From: Paraburkholderia aspalathi
GTDB lineage: Bacteria > Pseudomonadota > Gammaproteobacteria > Burkholderiales > Burkholderiaceae
DNA length: 64,000 nt
Direction of reading: 5' to 3'
Assembly (NCBI RefSeq): GCF_900116445.1
Contig: NZ_FPBH01000020.1
Location: 62,001-126,000 of the forward strand
Made by a program: the position numbers and the translations under genes. Within the stretch, counting starts at the first letter, position 1, and every line of letters starts with the position of its first letter. Below are positions 28,602 through 37,458 of this stretch, in pieces. The notes under the pieces were generated by a model. That model saw only the letters and a list, made by a program, of their open reading frames with translations, did not search any database and was not told the DNA's origin.

Positions 28602-29096
28602 TCAGGCCGAACGCATCCACACGTGCGGGATGCCGTCCTCTTCGTGAATCTCCGACACCGGCGTAAAGCCGAATGCCCCGTAAAAGCCTTGCAGATGCGC
28701 CTGCGCATGCAAACGGATCGGCGTACCCGGCCACTGCGCGCGGATATGCGCGAGCGAGCGTTCGAGCATCGCGTTGCCGACGCCGATGCCGCGGAATTCC
28801 GCCGTGGTCAGTACGCGGCCAATGCGGATATCGGTGTCGTCGGCGTCCGGCAACAGCACGCGCAGATAGCCCGCGAGCGCCGGCTTCTTTTCACCGGGGC
28901 CAAAGGCAAACAGGTGCCAGGCATCTGAATCGAGCCCGTCGATATCGCCATACAAGCAGTTCTGCTCGATGACGAACACCGCGCTGCGCGCGGCCAGCAT
29001 CGCGTAAACTTCCGCGGCCGTGAGGTCTTCGAACGCTTTCCAGCGCCATTCGAGTTGCGCCAGTCGCGTGCTGGCAGTTTGCTGCGGTTCAGTCAT
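28602..29096 (-). CDS. GNAT family N-acetyltransferase, ElaA-like
   Basis: A 164-residue acetyl-CoA-dependent acetyltransferase. The motif RIGRVLTTAEFRGIGVGNAML holds the acetyl-CoA pyrophosphate loop (R/Q-x-x-G-x-G form, split here as RGIGVG). LHAQAHLQGFYGAFGF completes the fold. Together with the N-terminal WRWKAFEDLTAAEVYAMLAAR pattern this matches ElaA, whose substrate is not known. It is probably monocistronic. Confidence 0.88.
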   Translation of the reverse strand: MTEPQQTASTRLAQLEWRWKAFEDLTAAEVYAMLAARSAVFVIEQNCLYGDIDGLDSDAWHLFAFGPGEKKPALAGYLRVLLPDADDTDIRIGRVLTTAEFRGIGVGNAMLERSLAHIRAQWPGTPIRLHAQAHLQGFYGAFGFTPVSEIHEEDGIPHVWMRSA

Positions 29097-29252
29097 GGGA
29101 AGGCTTCAAAGAGAGGTGCGCCAGCAGGGGTGGCGGCAATGCGAAATTATGCCGCGCGTGGGGATCTTAGACTATGCCGCGCAGATCCTGGCGAGTTCAG
29201 CTGCGACCCACGACCGACGCCCCACCCGCACGCACGCTTCATTCGGCCGCGC

Positions 29253-30233
29253 TCAACCGCCGCGCGCCGCCCGCGCTTTCGACGCCTGTTTGTGGCTATA
29301 CATCGCCGCATCGGCCGCCGCGAGCAATTCGGCGATTGACGCATGGCGCTCAGGATCGTACTGAATCTGGCCGACGCTATAGCGGATCTGATAACCACGC
29401 TGGGCCTCGGCATTGCGCTCGTCCAGCAGTTTCGTGAGACGTTGCGTGACCTCCAGCGTTTCCATGCTGCCCGAGTCGGTCAGAAGCGCGACGAACTCGT
29501 CGCCGCCGAGTCGCCCGATCACATCGCTTTCGCGCAGCGCAGAGCGCAACACCTCGGCGAAGGTCTTCAATGCGCGGTCGCCTTCCGCGTGGCCGTGGGT
29601 ATCGTTAATCAGCTTGAAATCGTTCAGATCGAAAAACAGCAGCGACGCCGGTTTGTCCATCCGCTTGCAGACATTCAACGCATGTTGCGCGAGCGCTTCG
29701 AAACCGCGGCGGTTCGACAACAACGTCAGGTCGTCGAGTGTGGCCAGTTGCACCGCCACCAGTTCCTGTTCGGCCATACGCGCCAGATCGCGCAACAACT
29801 CGCGCTCTTCCTCGTCAAGGCCGCGTGGCTTTACGTCGATCAGACAAAGCGTGCCGAGCTTGCTGCCGTTCGGAACCGTAAGGGGACAGCCGGCATAGAA
29901 ACGGATATTCGGATTGTTCGTGACGAGCGGGTTATCGTGGAAACGCTCGTCCGCCAGCGTGTCGGGGATCATCAGGATTTCGTCGCCGAGAATTGCGTGT
30001 GCACAGAACGACACGTCGCGAGAAGTCTCACTCGCGGTCAAGCCGACGCACGATTTGAACCACTGCCGGTCCGCATCGACGATGCTCACGAGCGCGATCG
30101 GCACGCCGAATAGCCGTTTGGCGAGACGCGTCAGCCTGTCGAAGCGCTCTTCGGGCAAGGTATCCAGGATGTTCAGCGCACGCAGTGTGTCGAGGCGGGC
30201 ACTTTCATTAACGGGCGTCAGTGGGACATGCAT
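29253..30233 (-). CDS. GAF-GGDEF diguanylate cyclase
   Basis: Predicted to make cyclic di-GMP. An N-terminal GAF domain (about residues 10-150; CVGLTASETSRDVSFCAHAI) precedes a GGDEF domain with the intact active site RLGGDEFVALL. The product-inhibition site RESD sits five residues before GGDEF, so feedback control is likely intact. No membrane segment is visible, so the sensor is cytoplasmic. The start is ATG 30233 (MHVPLTPVNES) or ATG 30299, 22 codons longer. The ligand of the GAF domain is unknown. Confidence 0.92.
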   Translation of the reverse strand: MHVPLTPVNESARLDTLRALNILDTLPEERFDRLTRLAKRLFGVPIALVSIVDADRQWFKSCVGLTASETSRDVSFCAHAILGDEILMIPDTLADERFHDNPLVTNNPNIRFYAGCPLTVPNGSKLGTLCLIDVKPRGLDEEERELLRDLARMAEQELVAVQLATLDDLTLLSNRRGFEALAQHALNVCKRMDKPASLLFFDLNDFKLINDTHGHAEGDRALKTFAEVLRSALRESDVIGRLGGDEFVALLTDSGSMETLEVTQRLTKLLDERNAEAQRGYQIRYSVGQIQYDPERHASIAELLAAADAAMYSHKQASKARAARGG

Positions 30234-30413
30234 GTCGTATTCCGTAGAGCCATGGAGGTTGACCGGCGTCGCAGGCACATAGTGTATAGCGGCATCCATA
30301 CCGTCGGATTGAGCCCGGCTACTGGAGTTCCGCCTGATTGCGCCCTAATCCGGGCCCGCTATCCCGGTATTGACGGTGAATTGCGCCGACGCTGCCGCCC
30401 GGCGGCAAATCCG

Positions 30414-31172
30414 CTAGCAGCTTAAGAAAACCGGCTCGACGGGCTGTGCGAGACAGTCGATCAGGTTACCGGGCCCACACAGATGCAGCGCGCCCACCAC
30501 CACCAGGGTGCGCTCCGGCCGCCCGAGCAGCGCCGTCACGCGCGCCGCCCACGCGCGATTGCGCGCATCGAGAATGGCATGGCGGATGCCGGGCAGATTG
30601 AACATTGGCGACTCGACAGCGATCTGGTGCACGGCTTCCAGATCGCCATGCAACCACGCGGCGTGCATCCGCTCGAGCGTGCGCTGCGGTTCGCCGAGAT
30701 CGGACATCAGCATGCCGAGCGCGGTGCCAACTGCTTCAAGCGAAATCGATTCGAGCGATGCCGCCACGTCCTGCGCGGTCTCGAGATACTGGTACGGTTT
30801 GGCTTGCGTGAGCGCCGAGCGCAGCATGCGCGGCTCGACGCCTTCGACGACCTGCTGGAACAGCGTCGGCGCGACGATCAGTGCGGCCCAAGGACGTAGC
30901 TCGACGAGCGGTGCCAACGGGCCCTCGACGGGCCACACAGCCTGGAGCTGATTCCAGGCATCGGCGGAGAGCAAAGGCCGCAACTGATCAGCACCGCCTT
31001 GCGCGGGAGCCTTGAGAAACGGCAGGATCGTCGGCGGATCGGATTCGAATACCAGCGATTCGGCCCAGTCATACGCTTCGGCGATCCATGGCGGCGTTCT
31101 GCGGCTCGTCGCTGGAAACAGATGCATCGAGCCGAGCAGACGGACGTTGGTGCCGGTGAGTTGTAGGTACAT
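30414..31172 (-). CDS. TraB/GumN (PrgY) family protein
   Basis: A 252-residue protein of the TraB/GumN family, thought to be a metal-dependent hydrolase. The GSMHLFPA motif near residues 13-20 and the C-terminal VVVGALHLCGPGNLIDCL supply the paired GxxH signatures, and LVFESD gives the conserved acidic site. No signal peptide is evident. It lies downstream of a small membrane protein gene, 47 nt away, on the same strand. The biological role is unknown. Confidence 0.82.
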   Translation of the reverse strand: MYLQLTGTNVRLLGSMHLFPATSRRTPPWIAEAYDWAESLVFESDPPTILPFLKAPAQGGADQLRPLLSADAWNQLQAVWPVEGPLAPLVELRPWAALIVAPTLFQQVVEGVEPRMLRSALTQAKPYQYLETAQDVAASLESISLEAVGTALGMLMSDLGEPQRTLERMHAAWLHGDLEAVHQIAVESPMFNLPGIRHAILDARNRAWAARVTALLGRPERTLVVVGALHLCGPGNLIDCLAQPVEPVFLSC

Positions 31173-31219
31173 GCAGCCTCGTGTAGACGGGCAATTGCGC
31201 AAAGCGGCAATCGGGCAAT

Positions 31220-31624
31220 TCAATCAGCGGCGCGCGGGGCGGCGGCCCGACTCGCGGCCCCTCGCCATGCGGTCCGCACCGTGAACGCGACGAACAGCAG
31301 GAAAGCGATCTGCGAAACGTACAGGTCCAAGCGGATCGGATAGTGCAACGCGAACCATGAATTGTGCACCACGTCCGTGAAGATGACAGCGACGCAGAGG
31401 ATCAGCCCTGCTCTCGGACTCAACAGCAATAGCAGAACCGTTAGCGGATCGATGAAGAGCAGCGACGTCCAGTAGATTTGTGTCAGCGGCGCCGCGCCGC
31501 CGTAGTCCCACCCGAGCCCGTGGATCAAAGCCACCTGCAGATGCGTCCAGGTGGCGCCGCAGAGACACAGCGCGTAGATCAGGCGTAAATAGAAGGAGCG
31601 GCGAACGGGATTTGAGATACGCAT
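31220..31624 (-). CDS. Small uncharacterised membrane protein
   Basis: Not recognised. 134 residues with four hydrophobic segments (about 12-33, 48-66, 68-88 and 100-122), ending in an Ala/Arg-rich tail. The ATG at 31624 is the start. It probably forms a two-gene unit with the TraB/GumN gene. Confidence 0.7.
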   Translation of the reverse strand: MRISNPVRRSFYLRLIYALCLCGATWTHLQVALIHGLGWDYGGAAPLTQIYWTSLLFIDPLTVLLLLLSPRAGLILCVAVIFTDVVHNSWFALHYPIRLDLYVSQIAFLLFVAFTVRTAWRGAASRAAAPRAAD

Positions 31625-31654
31625 GTCTTATCCGTTTTGCATGCAGGAAGGATT

Positions 31655-31686
31655 AAAAAAGCCCCGACGTACGGGGCTTTTTCTTT
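31655..31686 (-). terminator. Intrinsic terminator of the secreted hypothetical gene
   Basis: AAAAAAGCCCCG...CGGGGCTTTTTCTTTT; on the minus strand the stem is followed by six T. It lies 41 nt past the stop of the gene at 31727-32461. Confidence 0.9.
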
Positions 31687-31726
31687 TACGCAGCAAAAGC
31701 GGACAGTTTAATCGTCAACATTCGAA

Positions 31727-32461
31727 TCATTCCGTGCCTCTTTTGAACGACTCCAGTTCGCCTGTATAGCGCTCGTTTCGCACACCATTACTGCCGTAAT
31801 ATTCTTCCACTGACTTTACCCAGCGGCCAATCTCAGGCACATACCAGAACGCTTTATAAGTGCGTCCGGTCACCTGAACGGGGCCGGTTTTCTGTGCGTG
31901 AGTGATCATGGCGGTGTCGCCTTGCTGCGTCTGCACGGCTTGAGTGACGGTCTGAGTCGGCTCGAGTTGCGCAACCCATTCGCCTTCCGCTTCGACTTTA
32001 ATCGCCTGGAATTTTCCTGCCGGTACCTCGACGGTTTCAGTATCCACCACCCGATACTGGCTGCTCCACTTTTGCGAAGCGAAGGTCTTGTTCGGATGCT
32101 GTTCCGTATATTCGAGGTTCCAGGTTTTGCCCGGCGATAGCGGGAAAACGAACGGCCGATTGACGACCACCTCCGCGCCATTCACGTTGCGCTCTCGGCT
32201 CCAGTCGGCGCCTGCTATCACTTCGTTCGGCACCTGGGTCGAGCCCGCCTGCTTCGAGGTGTAATAAATGTGGGCAGGGGTTGCGCGCAGGACCGTCACT
32301 TCGTCGTGCGTCTGGCGCCATATTGAAGGCGTTTTCTCAAAGGTGTTGACGTAGGTCCACGAATCCCCGCCTTTAATGTCGGGAGGCGGTGCCGATTGCG
32401 CGATCGCCAGCAGTGGCAACCCAATGGTAAACAGCACAGCAGCGGTTATGTTTTTTTTCAT
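31727..32461 (-). CDS. Secreted protein of unknown function
   Basis: Not recognised. The 244-residue precursor has a Sec signal peptide (about 1-21, LLAIAQS) and a beta-strand-rich mature part. Repeating motifs such as GDSWTYVNTF, GKTWNLEYTE and RTYKAFWYVPEIGRWVKSVEEY resemble periplasmic DUF3108-like or lipoprotein-localisation folds, but I cannot assign a family. Codon use and base composition look less G/C-rich than the flanks. It is transcribed alone, with its own terminator. Confidence 0.72.
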   Translation of the reverse strand: MKKNITAAVLFTIGLPLLAIAQSAPPPDIKGGDSWTYVNTFEKTPSIWRQTHDEVTVLRATPAHIYYTSKQAGSTQVPNEVIAGADWSRERNVNGAEVVVNRPFVFPLSPGKTWNLEYTEQHPNKTFASQKWSSQYRVVDTETVEVPAGKFQAIKVEAEGEWVAQLEPTQTVTQAVQTQQGDTAMITHAQKTGPVQVTGRTYKAFWYVPEIGRWVKSVEEYYGSNGVRNERYTGELESFKRGTE

Positions 32462-33028
32462 TGGTCGTATGTTGTATTAACAGCGGGTTTGCCCTGCCCC
32501 GTGCTTTCGCGACCTGGAAACATCTAGAACCATTGCATCGTATCTCTAACGATGTTTCCGAATATGCGAAGCAGCCTGAGCTACTTTACATGATCGGCGC
32601 CGAACCGCCAGCGATCAATGCTTTATTCCGGACTCTAAAAAAACCTGGAATAAAATTGAAAGACAAAACAACAGAAATGAAAGACACAGATGACCGGTCA
32701 CGGCTAACCGATAACAGTCGCGATGGCATGGACCTCTCAGGCTTGCTTGTATTGAGTCACTGCCCTCTTCGTGAATACAGACCGCACGATTCGAGAACGA
32801 CCCCTCGCTGAATGCAGCCCGTCTTCGACGACGCTTTAATGTCACCGTGCGCTAAAGTTAACCGCGGATCTGTCGTTAAGAATATCGCAGACGCACGATC
32901 CATTTGACTTCCTCTATTCGACTTTCTGCGATACCGCAGGACTTCGCCGAAACGACGGGTGGGAAGGCCATATGGCTTACGAGCGCTGAAATCTTAATTA
33001 CACGCTAACTCGGAAGCTGATCCCCTAA
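32462..33028. other. AT-richer intergenic region
   Basis: 567 nt separating the divergent secreted protein and lipoprotein genes. A 60-nt sample (32521-32580) holds 27 G+C. A-rich tracts occur around 32636-32690. The open frame at 32461-32811 lacks a good start and coding character, so no gene is called. Confidence 0.5.
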
Positions 33029-33721
33029 ATGAACCTGAGAAACCTCTTTTTATTGCTGTCTATCGCAGCGTTGGCGGGATGCGCGACGACGCCGCCCATG
33101 TCGGTAACGAAGCAGGAGCAGCATGAACTTGGGCCGGTAGCCGGTGCGCTATTCATTCCCCAGAATAGCTTGTTGGTGACAGTAACGCCGACCAACGCCG
33201 GTGGCGCAGGCCTGCTCGGCGCGCTGATTGTAGCGGGCATCGATGCGGCCCGCCGATCCTCGGCAGAAAGCGCCGCCGCTCCGATGTTTGAGCAACTGCA
33301 CGATTATGACTTCCGCGCCGTCATGAAGCAGGCGTCCAACGACGCAGTCGGCTCGCTCGAGACCATCAAGTTTGCAGCGCCACTCAATGTCGAGACTGTC
33401 AACTCGAGCACGCAGAAAAGAATCGTCTTTGACAATGCTTCAGCAAGCGCAGTCATGTTCGTCGATGTCGGCTACCAGTTGCAGTCTGGAAACCTTTATG
33501 TGTCCGCTAATGTCGTGATGTATCCGAAGTCCGACAACTTGCGGCAGTTCAGGAATAAACCGAACGATTCCGACCCGCTCAATTCCGGTAATGCCATATA
33601 CCGGAAAACGTTCAACTACGCGAAGTTGAATGTGTCTGCTACCGACATCAAGCAGGGTTTGACGGAAGGGGCGAACAACATCGCATCCCAGCTCGCGGCC
33701 GATCTGAATCATCCCATTTGA
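33029..33721 (+). CDS. Putative outer-membrane lipoprotein of unknown function
   Basis: 230 residues with a clear lipoprotein signal (LLSIAALAGC, Cys18). A glycine/alanine-rich hydrophobic stretch near 55-75 (GGAGLLGALIVAGIDAARR) could insert in a membrane or be a loop. No enzyme motif is visible. The C-terminal part is Asn/Asp-rich. It converges on the tRNA-Cys/Gly operon; composition is lower in G+C than neighbours. Confidence 0.75.
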   Translation: MNLRNLFLLLSIAALAGCATTPPMSVTKQEQHELGPVAGALFIPQNSLLVTVTPTNAGGAGLLGALIVAGIDAARRSSAESAAAPMFEQLHDYDFRAVMKQASNDAVGSLETIKFAAPLNVETVNSSTQKRIVFDNASASAVMFVDVGYQLQSGNLYVSANVVMYPKSDNLRQFRNKPNDSDPLNSGNAIYRKTFNYAKLNVSATDIKQGLTEGANNIASQLAADLNHPI

Positions 33722-33799
33722 TTTGAAGTAGCGGTTGTTCGGCTGCGTGGTGCAACACGGTAAGCGCTGATGCCGGACACCGAAACGCGCCAGGTTGAT

Positions 33800-33820
33800 T
33801 TCGGCGACAACGTCGCCGAA
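33800..33820 (-). repeat. Perfect 9-bp hairpin next to the tRNA terminator
   Basis: TTCGGCGAC/GTCGCCGAA with a 3-nt loop, adjoining the main terminator. On the minus strand it comes after that terminator's T-run and could act as a backup or an RNA end protector. Confidence 0.5.
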
Positions 33821-33825
33821 AAAAG

Positions 33826-33855
33826 AAAAGCCCCGACAAGTCGGGGCTTTTCTTT
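33826..33855. terminator. Bidirectional terminator between lipoprotein gene and tRNA operon
   Basis: A 12-bp stem AAAAGCCCCGAC/GTCGGGGCTTTT. Plus strand continues CTTT; minus strand continues CTTTTTTCGG. It serves both converging transcripts. Confidence 0.92.
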
Positions 33856-33866
33856 ACATCAACTAC

Positions 33867-33940
33867 TGGAGGCGCGAGCCGGAGTCGAACCGGCCTAAAC
33901 GGCTTTGCAGGCCGCTGCATAACCGCTTTGCTATCGCGCC
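33867..33940 (-). tRNA. tRNA-Cys (anticodon GCA), CCA encoded
   Basis: Cloverleaf on the minus strand: acceptor GGCGCGA/TCGCGCC, anticodon loop CTGCAAA (anticodon GCA), T arm with GGTTCGACTCC, discriminator T and CCA. Length 74 nt. It is the last gene of the Gly-Gly-Cys operon. Confidence 0.97.
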
Positions 33941-34044
33941 GCAAGCGGACTGGAATCTAGCTGCAGATTCTCAGATTTGTCTGGCGGGCGACCGTAAGGA
34001 CTGACCCACCAAACAAAAAGGGAAGCGTTGCTTCCCCTTATGTA

Positions 34045-34120
34045 TGGAGCGGGAGACGAGGCTCGAACTCGCGACCTCAACCTTGGCAAGGTTGCGCTCT
34101 ACCAACTGAGCTACTCCCGC
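34045..34120 (-). tRNA. tRNA-Gly (anticodon GCC), second copy
   Basis: Acceptor GCGGGAG/CTCCCGC, D arm AGCTCAGTTGGTAGAGC, anticodon loop TTGCCAA (GCC), T arm GAGTTCGAGCCTC, discriminator T and encoded CCA; 76 nt. The sequence is identical to the copy at 34183-34258. Confidence 0.97.
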
Positions 34121-34182
34121 ATTGCCCTACTTCACAACGCCTTGCACTTTTACTGCGCCAAACAACGCGTTGCTTCAAAATT

Positions 34183-34258
34183 TGGAGCGGGAGACGAGGC
34201 TCGAACTCGCGACCTCAACCTTGGCAAGGTTGCGCTCTACCAACTGAGCTACTCCCGC
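34183..34258 (-). tRNA. tRNA-Gly (anticodon GCC), first copy
   Basis: Same 76-nt sequence as the next copy, 62 nt apart. First gene of the Gly-Gly-Cys operon, with its promoter about 85 nt upstream. Confidence 0.97.
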
Positions 34259-34342
34259 AATGTGCTGCTAACTTCTGCCTTGTTACTGCAACTACTCTCT
34301 TACTGCCACCGCGCTTCAAACTGCGTGCATCGGAGAAACGAG

Positions 34343-34371
34343 ATTATGGAGAAACGACTGAAACGTGTCAA
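34343..34371 (-). promoter_or_regulatory. Promoter of the Gly-Gly-Cys tRNA operon
   Basis: On the minus strand, consensus TTGACA (34366-34371), a 17-nt spacer, and CATAAT (34343-34348). It lies between pgsA and the first tRNA-Gly, so the tRNAs do not depend on pgsA transcription. Confidence 0.88.
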
Positions 34372-34473
34372 CCCCTTTTGCGAATGTCTTTAACGGAAAA
34401 GATTTCACTCATGCTTGACCAACGTTCGGGCACGCTTCAGCCGCTCCGGCATCGCGCCCCGAACGTTTTCCAA

Positions 34474-35067
34474 TCAGGCGACGCCACTCCGTTCGCGGAT
34501 CTGCGGCCACGCGAGTTTCATGTAATAGAGCATCGACCAGATCGTCAGGAACGCGGCCAGATAGATCAGCCACAGGCCCCACACGCGCGTATCGACAGAC
34601 ACCCCGCCACCGAACGGCAACGGCCCGTAGAACAGCAGCATCGGAATCGCGACCATCTGGCACACCGTCTTGAACTTGCCGAGCGAATTCACCGCGACAC
34701 TCTTCGATGCGCCGATCTGCGCCATCCATTCACGCAACGCCGAGATGGCGATCTCGCGCCCGACGATCACCAGCGCGATCGCCGAATCGATCCGTGCGAG
34801 TTGCACGAGCACCAGCAACGCAGCCGTCACCATCAGCTTGTCGGCGACCGGATCGAGAAACGCGCCGAACGCCGAGGTCTGATTCCATTTGCGGGCCAGA
34901 AAGCCGTCGAACCAGTCGGTGAGCGCCGCCAGAATGAAAATCGTCGCGGCGGCCAGATTGCGGTGCGCCGGGCTCATCATCATGTCGGGCAAATAGAACA
35001 CGCCGACGACGAGCGGAATCAGGACGATCCGCAGCCAAGTCAGGAAAATCGGGAAATTAAACGGCAT
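34474..35067 (-). CDS. pgsA: CDP-diacylglycerol-glycerol-3-phosphate 3-phosphatidyltransferase
   Basis: Makes phosphatidylglycerophosphate, the first committed step to phosphatidylglycerol and cardiolipin. The 197-residue inner-membrane protein carries the full CDP-alcohol phosphotransferase signature DG-x2-AR-x8-G-x3-D-x3-D (DGFLARKW...GAFLDPVADK, near 62-84) and several membrane helices. The ATG at 35067 begins MPFNFPIFLTWLRI. uvrC lies upstream on the same strand and the tRNA genes downstream. Confidence 0.97.
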   Translation of the reverse strand: MPFNFPIFLTWLRIVLIPLVVGVFYLPDMMMSPAHRNLAAATIFILAALTDWFDGFLARKWNQTSAFGAFLDPVADKLMVTAALLVLVQLARIDSAIALVIVGREIAISALREWMAQIGASKSVAVNSLGKFKTVCQMVAIPMLLFYGPLPFGGGVSVDTRVWGLWLIYLAAFLTIWSMLYYMKLAWPQIRERSGVA

Positions 35068-35265
35068 GGGCAGGCGCAGCGTCTGACAAGGGAGATGCAA
35101 TTGTGCCGTGTCACAGGGCCTGCCACAAGCAAAGCGGCGCGCGGGGCCTGGCAGGCGCCGCGCCGGAGCACCGTTTGTCGGACACTTATCAGCCGCTTGC
35201 TGAGCGCTTCTGCGCGACCCATTGGCCGCACGTTGCCCGTCTGGGGCAGCGTGGCGTACTACAGA

Positions 35266-37458
35266 TCAGTGCAATTGCCGATAGATCTGCTCAGCAAGCG
35301 CCTGCGAAATTCCTTCGACGCTAGCCAGATCCTCGACACTGGCCGCAACCACCCCACGCAGCCCGCCGAAGCGCGCCAATAGCCTCTGACGCCGCTTCGC
35401 GCCTACCCCTTCGAGCTCTTCGAGCCGAGAGGTCTGGCGAGTCTTGCCGCGCTTCGCGCGCATGCCGGTAATCGCAAAGCGGTGCGCCTCGTCACGAATT
35501 TGCGCGACCAGCATCAGCGCCGCGCTTTCCTTGCCAAGTTCGAGCGCAGCACGGCCGTCCGCGAAAATTAAGGTCTCGAGACCGACCTTGCGTCCCTCGC
35601 CCTTGGCGACACCGACCAGCATGCCGGTATCGAGACCCAGTTCGGTAAACACCTGGCGCGCGATTTCAACCTGACCCTTGCCACCGTCGATCAACACAAT
35701 GGTGGGCAGGATGCCGCCGGCCGCAGCCGGTTCCGCGGCATCCGCTGCGAGCGACGGGTCCGCAGCCGCGTCGCTTTGCAATTCGGCGGCTTCGTCCGCG
35801 GCGTTCGCAGCCGCCTGCGCGACCATCTTTTCGTAGCGACGCGTCAGCACCTGACGCATTGCCGCGTAGTCGTCACCGGGCGTAATGCCGGTGATGTTGT
35901 AGCGCCGGTATTCGGACGACTGCATCTTGTGATGGTGATACACCACGCACGACGCCTGCGTCGCCTCGCCCATCGTGTGGCTAATGTCGAAGCACTCGAT
36001 ACGCAGATGCGCGAGGTCATCGCATTCCATGCCGAGCGTGTCGGTGAGCGCGCGCGTACGGGCCTGCTGCGAGCCTTGTTCCGAGAGCAGGCGTGCGAGC
36101 GCGAGCCGCGCGTTCTGCTCGGCCATTGCGAGCCATGCGCGCCTTTGACCTTGCGGCTGGCGCAGCACCGTCACCTTGTGGCCGGCCTGTTCGATCAGCA
36201 CGTCGACCAGTTCGCGCGTAGACGGAGCATGGCTGACCACGAGCACCGGCGGGACGCGATTGCCGATGTAGTGCTGCGCGATGAACGCCTCCAGCACTTC
36301 AGATTCGATCCCGCCGACGGTTGCACGGCCTTTGCGTGGCGCCGAAGGCTCGACTTCGGACTCGATCTCATCGCCCTCTTCACCTTCAGCCTCGACAGCA
36401 GCATCGGCCTCGTCGTCGTCATCTTCGGACGGCATCTGCCCGGCGATTGCGAGCGCGTCAGCTGCATCGGACGATGCGTTCATGCTGTTCGCGGTCTCGT
36501 CAGACACCAGGTCAGCATCGACCAGCAGTTCATCGTCGCCGCCTTGTTCAAGCCCGCCCTCGCCGACCGTCAATGCGCTTTCCACGTGCGACGGAAAATA
36601 CGCCTTGTCGCCCAGATGCCGCCCGCCGCGCACCATCGCGAGATTCACGCACACGCGCCCACCGAGCGCGACCACCGCGAGAATATCCACATCGCTATCG
36701 CCGCCGACTTCAATCGCCTGCTGATGCAGCACCGTCGACAGCGAACTCATCTGATTGCGCACCGCCGCGGCCTGCTCGAACTTCAGCTCGCTCGCGAACG
36801 CGTGCATCTTCTGCTCGAGCTCCTTCATTACCTCGCCCTGCCGGCCGAGCAGAAAGCGCGACGCATTGGCGACATCGCGCGCGTAATCTTCTTCGCTAAT
36901 CGCCGCGACGCACGGCGCCGTGCAGCGGCCGATCTGATGCAGCAGACACGGCCGCGTGCGGTTGTTGAACACGGAGTCCTCGCACGTGCGCAACTGGAAG
37001 ACGCGCTGCAGGATCTGGATGCTTTCGCGCACCGCCCAGGCACTCGGGAACGGCCCGAAGTACTGGTTCTTGCGATCCACCGAGCCGCGGTAGTACGCCA
37101 TGCGCGGAAACTTGTGACCGGTCAGCTTGAGATAGGGATACGACTTGTCGTCGCGAAACAGGATGTTGTAACGCGGCGCCAGCGCCTTGATCAGGTTGTT
37201 TTCGAGCAGCAGCGCTTCGGCCTCGGAACGCGTGACGGTCGTCTCGATGCGCGCAATGCGCGTCACCATCATCGCGATGCGCGGCGACAGTTGCGTCTTC
37301 GTGAAGTAGCTCGAGACGCGCTTCTTGAGATCGCGCGCCTTGCCCACGTAAAGCACCGTGCCCTGCGTATCGTAATAGCGATAGACGCCGGGCAGATGCG
37401 GCAATTGGGCGAGCACTTTTTTCGGCTCGAAAACGTCAGTTGCTTCGGGTTCGGTCAT
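35266..37458 (-). CDS. uvrC: UvrABC system protein C
   Basis: The incision subunit of nucleotide excision repair, which cuts on both sides of the lesion after UvrB loading. The 730-residue protein has the GIY-YIG nuclease (GVYRYYDTQGTVLYVGKARDL, about 21-41), a UVR domain binding UvrB (KMHAFASELKFEQAAAVRNQM region), the RNase H-like C-terminal nuclease (ECFDISHTMGE; VLIDGGKGQ) and a terminal double helix-hairpin-helix. It is longer than E. coli UvrC (610 aa), mainly because of an acidic insert at about 300-380 rich in Asp, Glu and Ala. The start is ATG 37458. Confidence 0.97.
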   Translation of the reverse strand: MTEPEATDVFEPKKVLAQLPHLPGVYRYYDTQGTVLYVGKARDLKKRVSSYFTKTQLSPRIAMMVTRIARIETTVTRSEAEALLLENNLIKALAPRYNILFRDDKSYPYLKLTGHKFPRMAYYRGSVDRKNQYFGPFPSAWAVRESIQILQRVFQLRTCEDSVFNNRTRPCLLHQIGRCTAPCVAAISEEDYARDVANASRFLLGRQGEVMKELEQKMHAFASELKFEQAAAVRNQMSSLSTVLHQQAIEVGGDSDVDILAVVALGGRVCVNLAMVRGGRHLGDKAYFPSHVESALTVGEGGLEQGGDDELLVDADLVSDETANSMNASSDAADALAIAGQMPSEDDDDEADAAVEAEGEEGDEIESEVEPSAPRKGRATVGGIESEVLEAFIAQHYIGNRVPPVLVVSHAPSTRELVDVLIEQAGHKVTVLRQPQGQRRAWLAMAEQNARLALARLLSEQGSQQARTRALTDTLGMECDDLAHLRIECFDISHTMGEATQASCVVYHHHKMQSSEYRRYNITGITPGDDYAAMRQVLTRRYEKMVAQAAANAADEAAELQSDAAADPSLAADAAEPAAAGGILPTIVLIDGGKGQVEIARQVFTELGLDTGMLVGVAKGEGRKVGLETLIFADGRAALELGKESAALMLVAQIRDEAHRFAITGMRAKRGKTRQTSRLEELEGVGAKRRQRLLARFGGLRGVVAASVEDLASVEGISQALAEQIYRQLH

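Noticed and set aside
32461..32811. 116-residue frame in the AT-richer gap
   Set aside because: No ribosome site, starts inside the upstream region of the divergent gene, and has no coding character; a hypothetical gene cannot be excluded.
33795..34004. 69-residue frame containing REPESNRPKRLCRPL
   Set aside because: Antisense translation of the tRNA-Cys gene.
33800..34373. Genomic-island integration at the tRNA-Cys gene
   Set aside because: No integrase and no direct repeat of the tRNA 3' end were found; only the composition shift is reported.
34028..34393. 121-residue frame with the repeat GAGDEARTRDLNLGKVALYQ
   Set aside because: It is the antisense translation of the two identical tRNA-Gly genes, a known annotation artefact.
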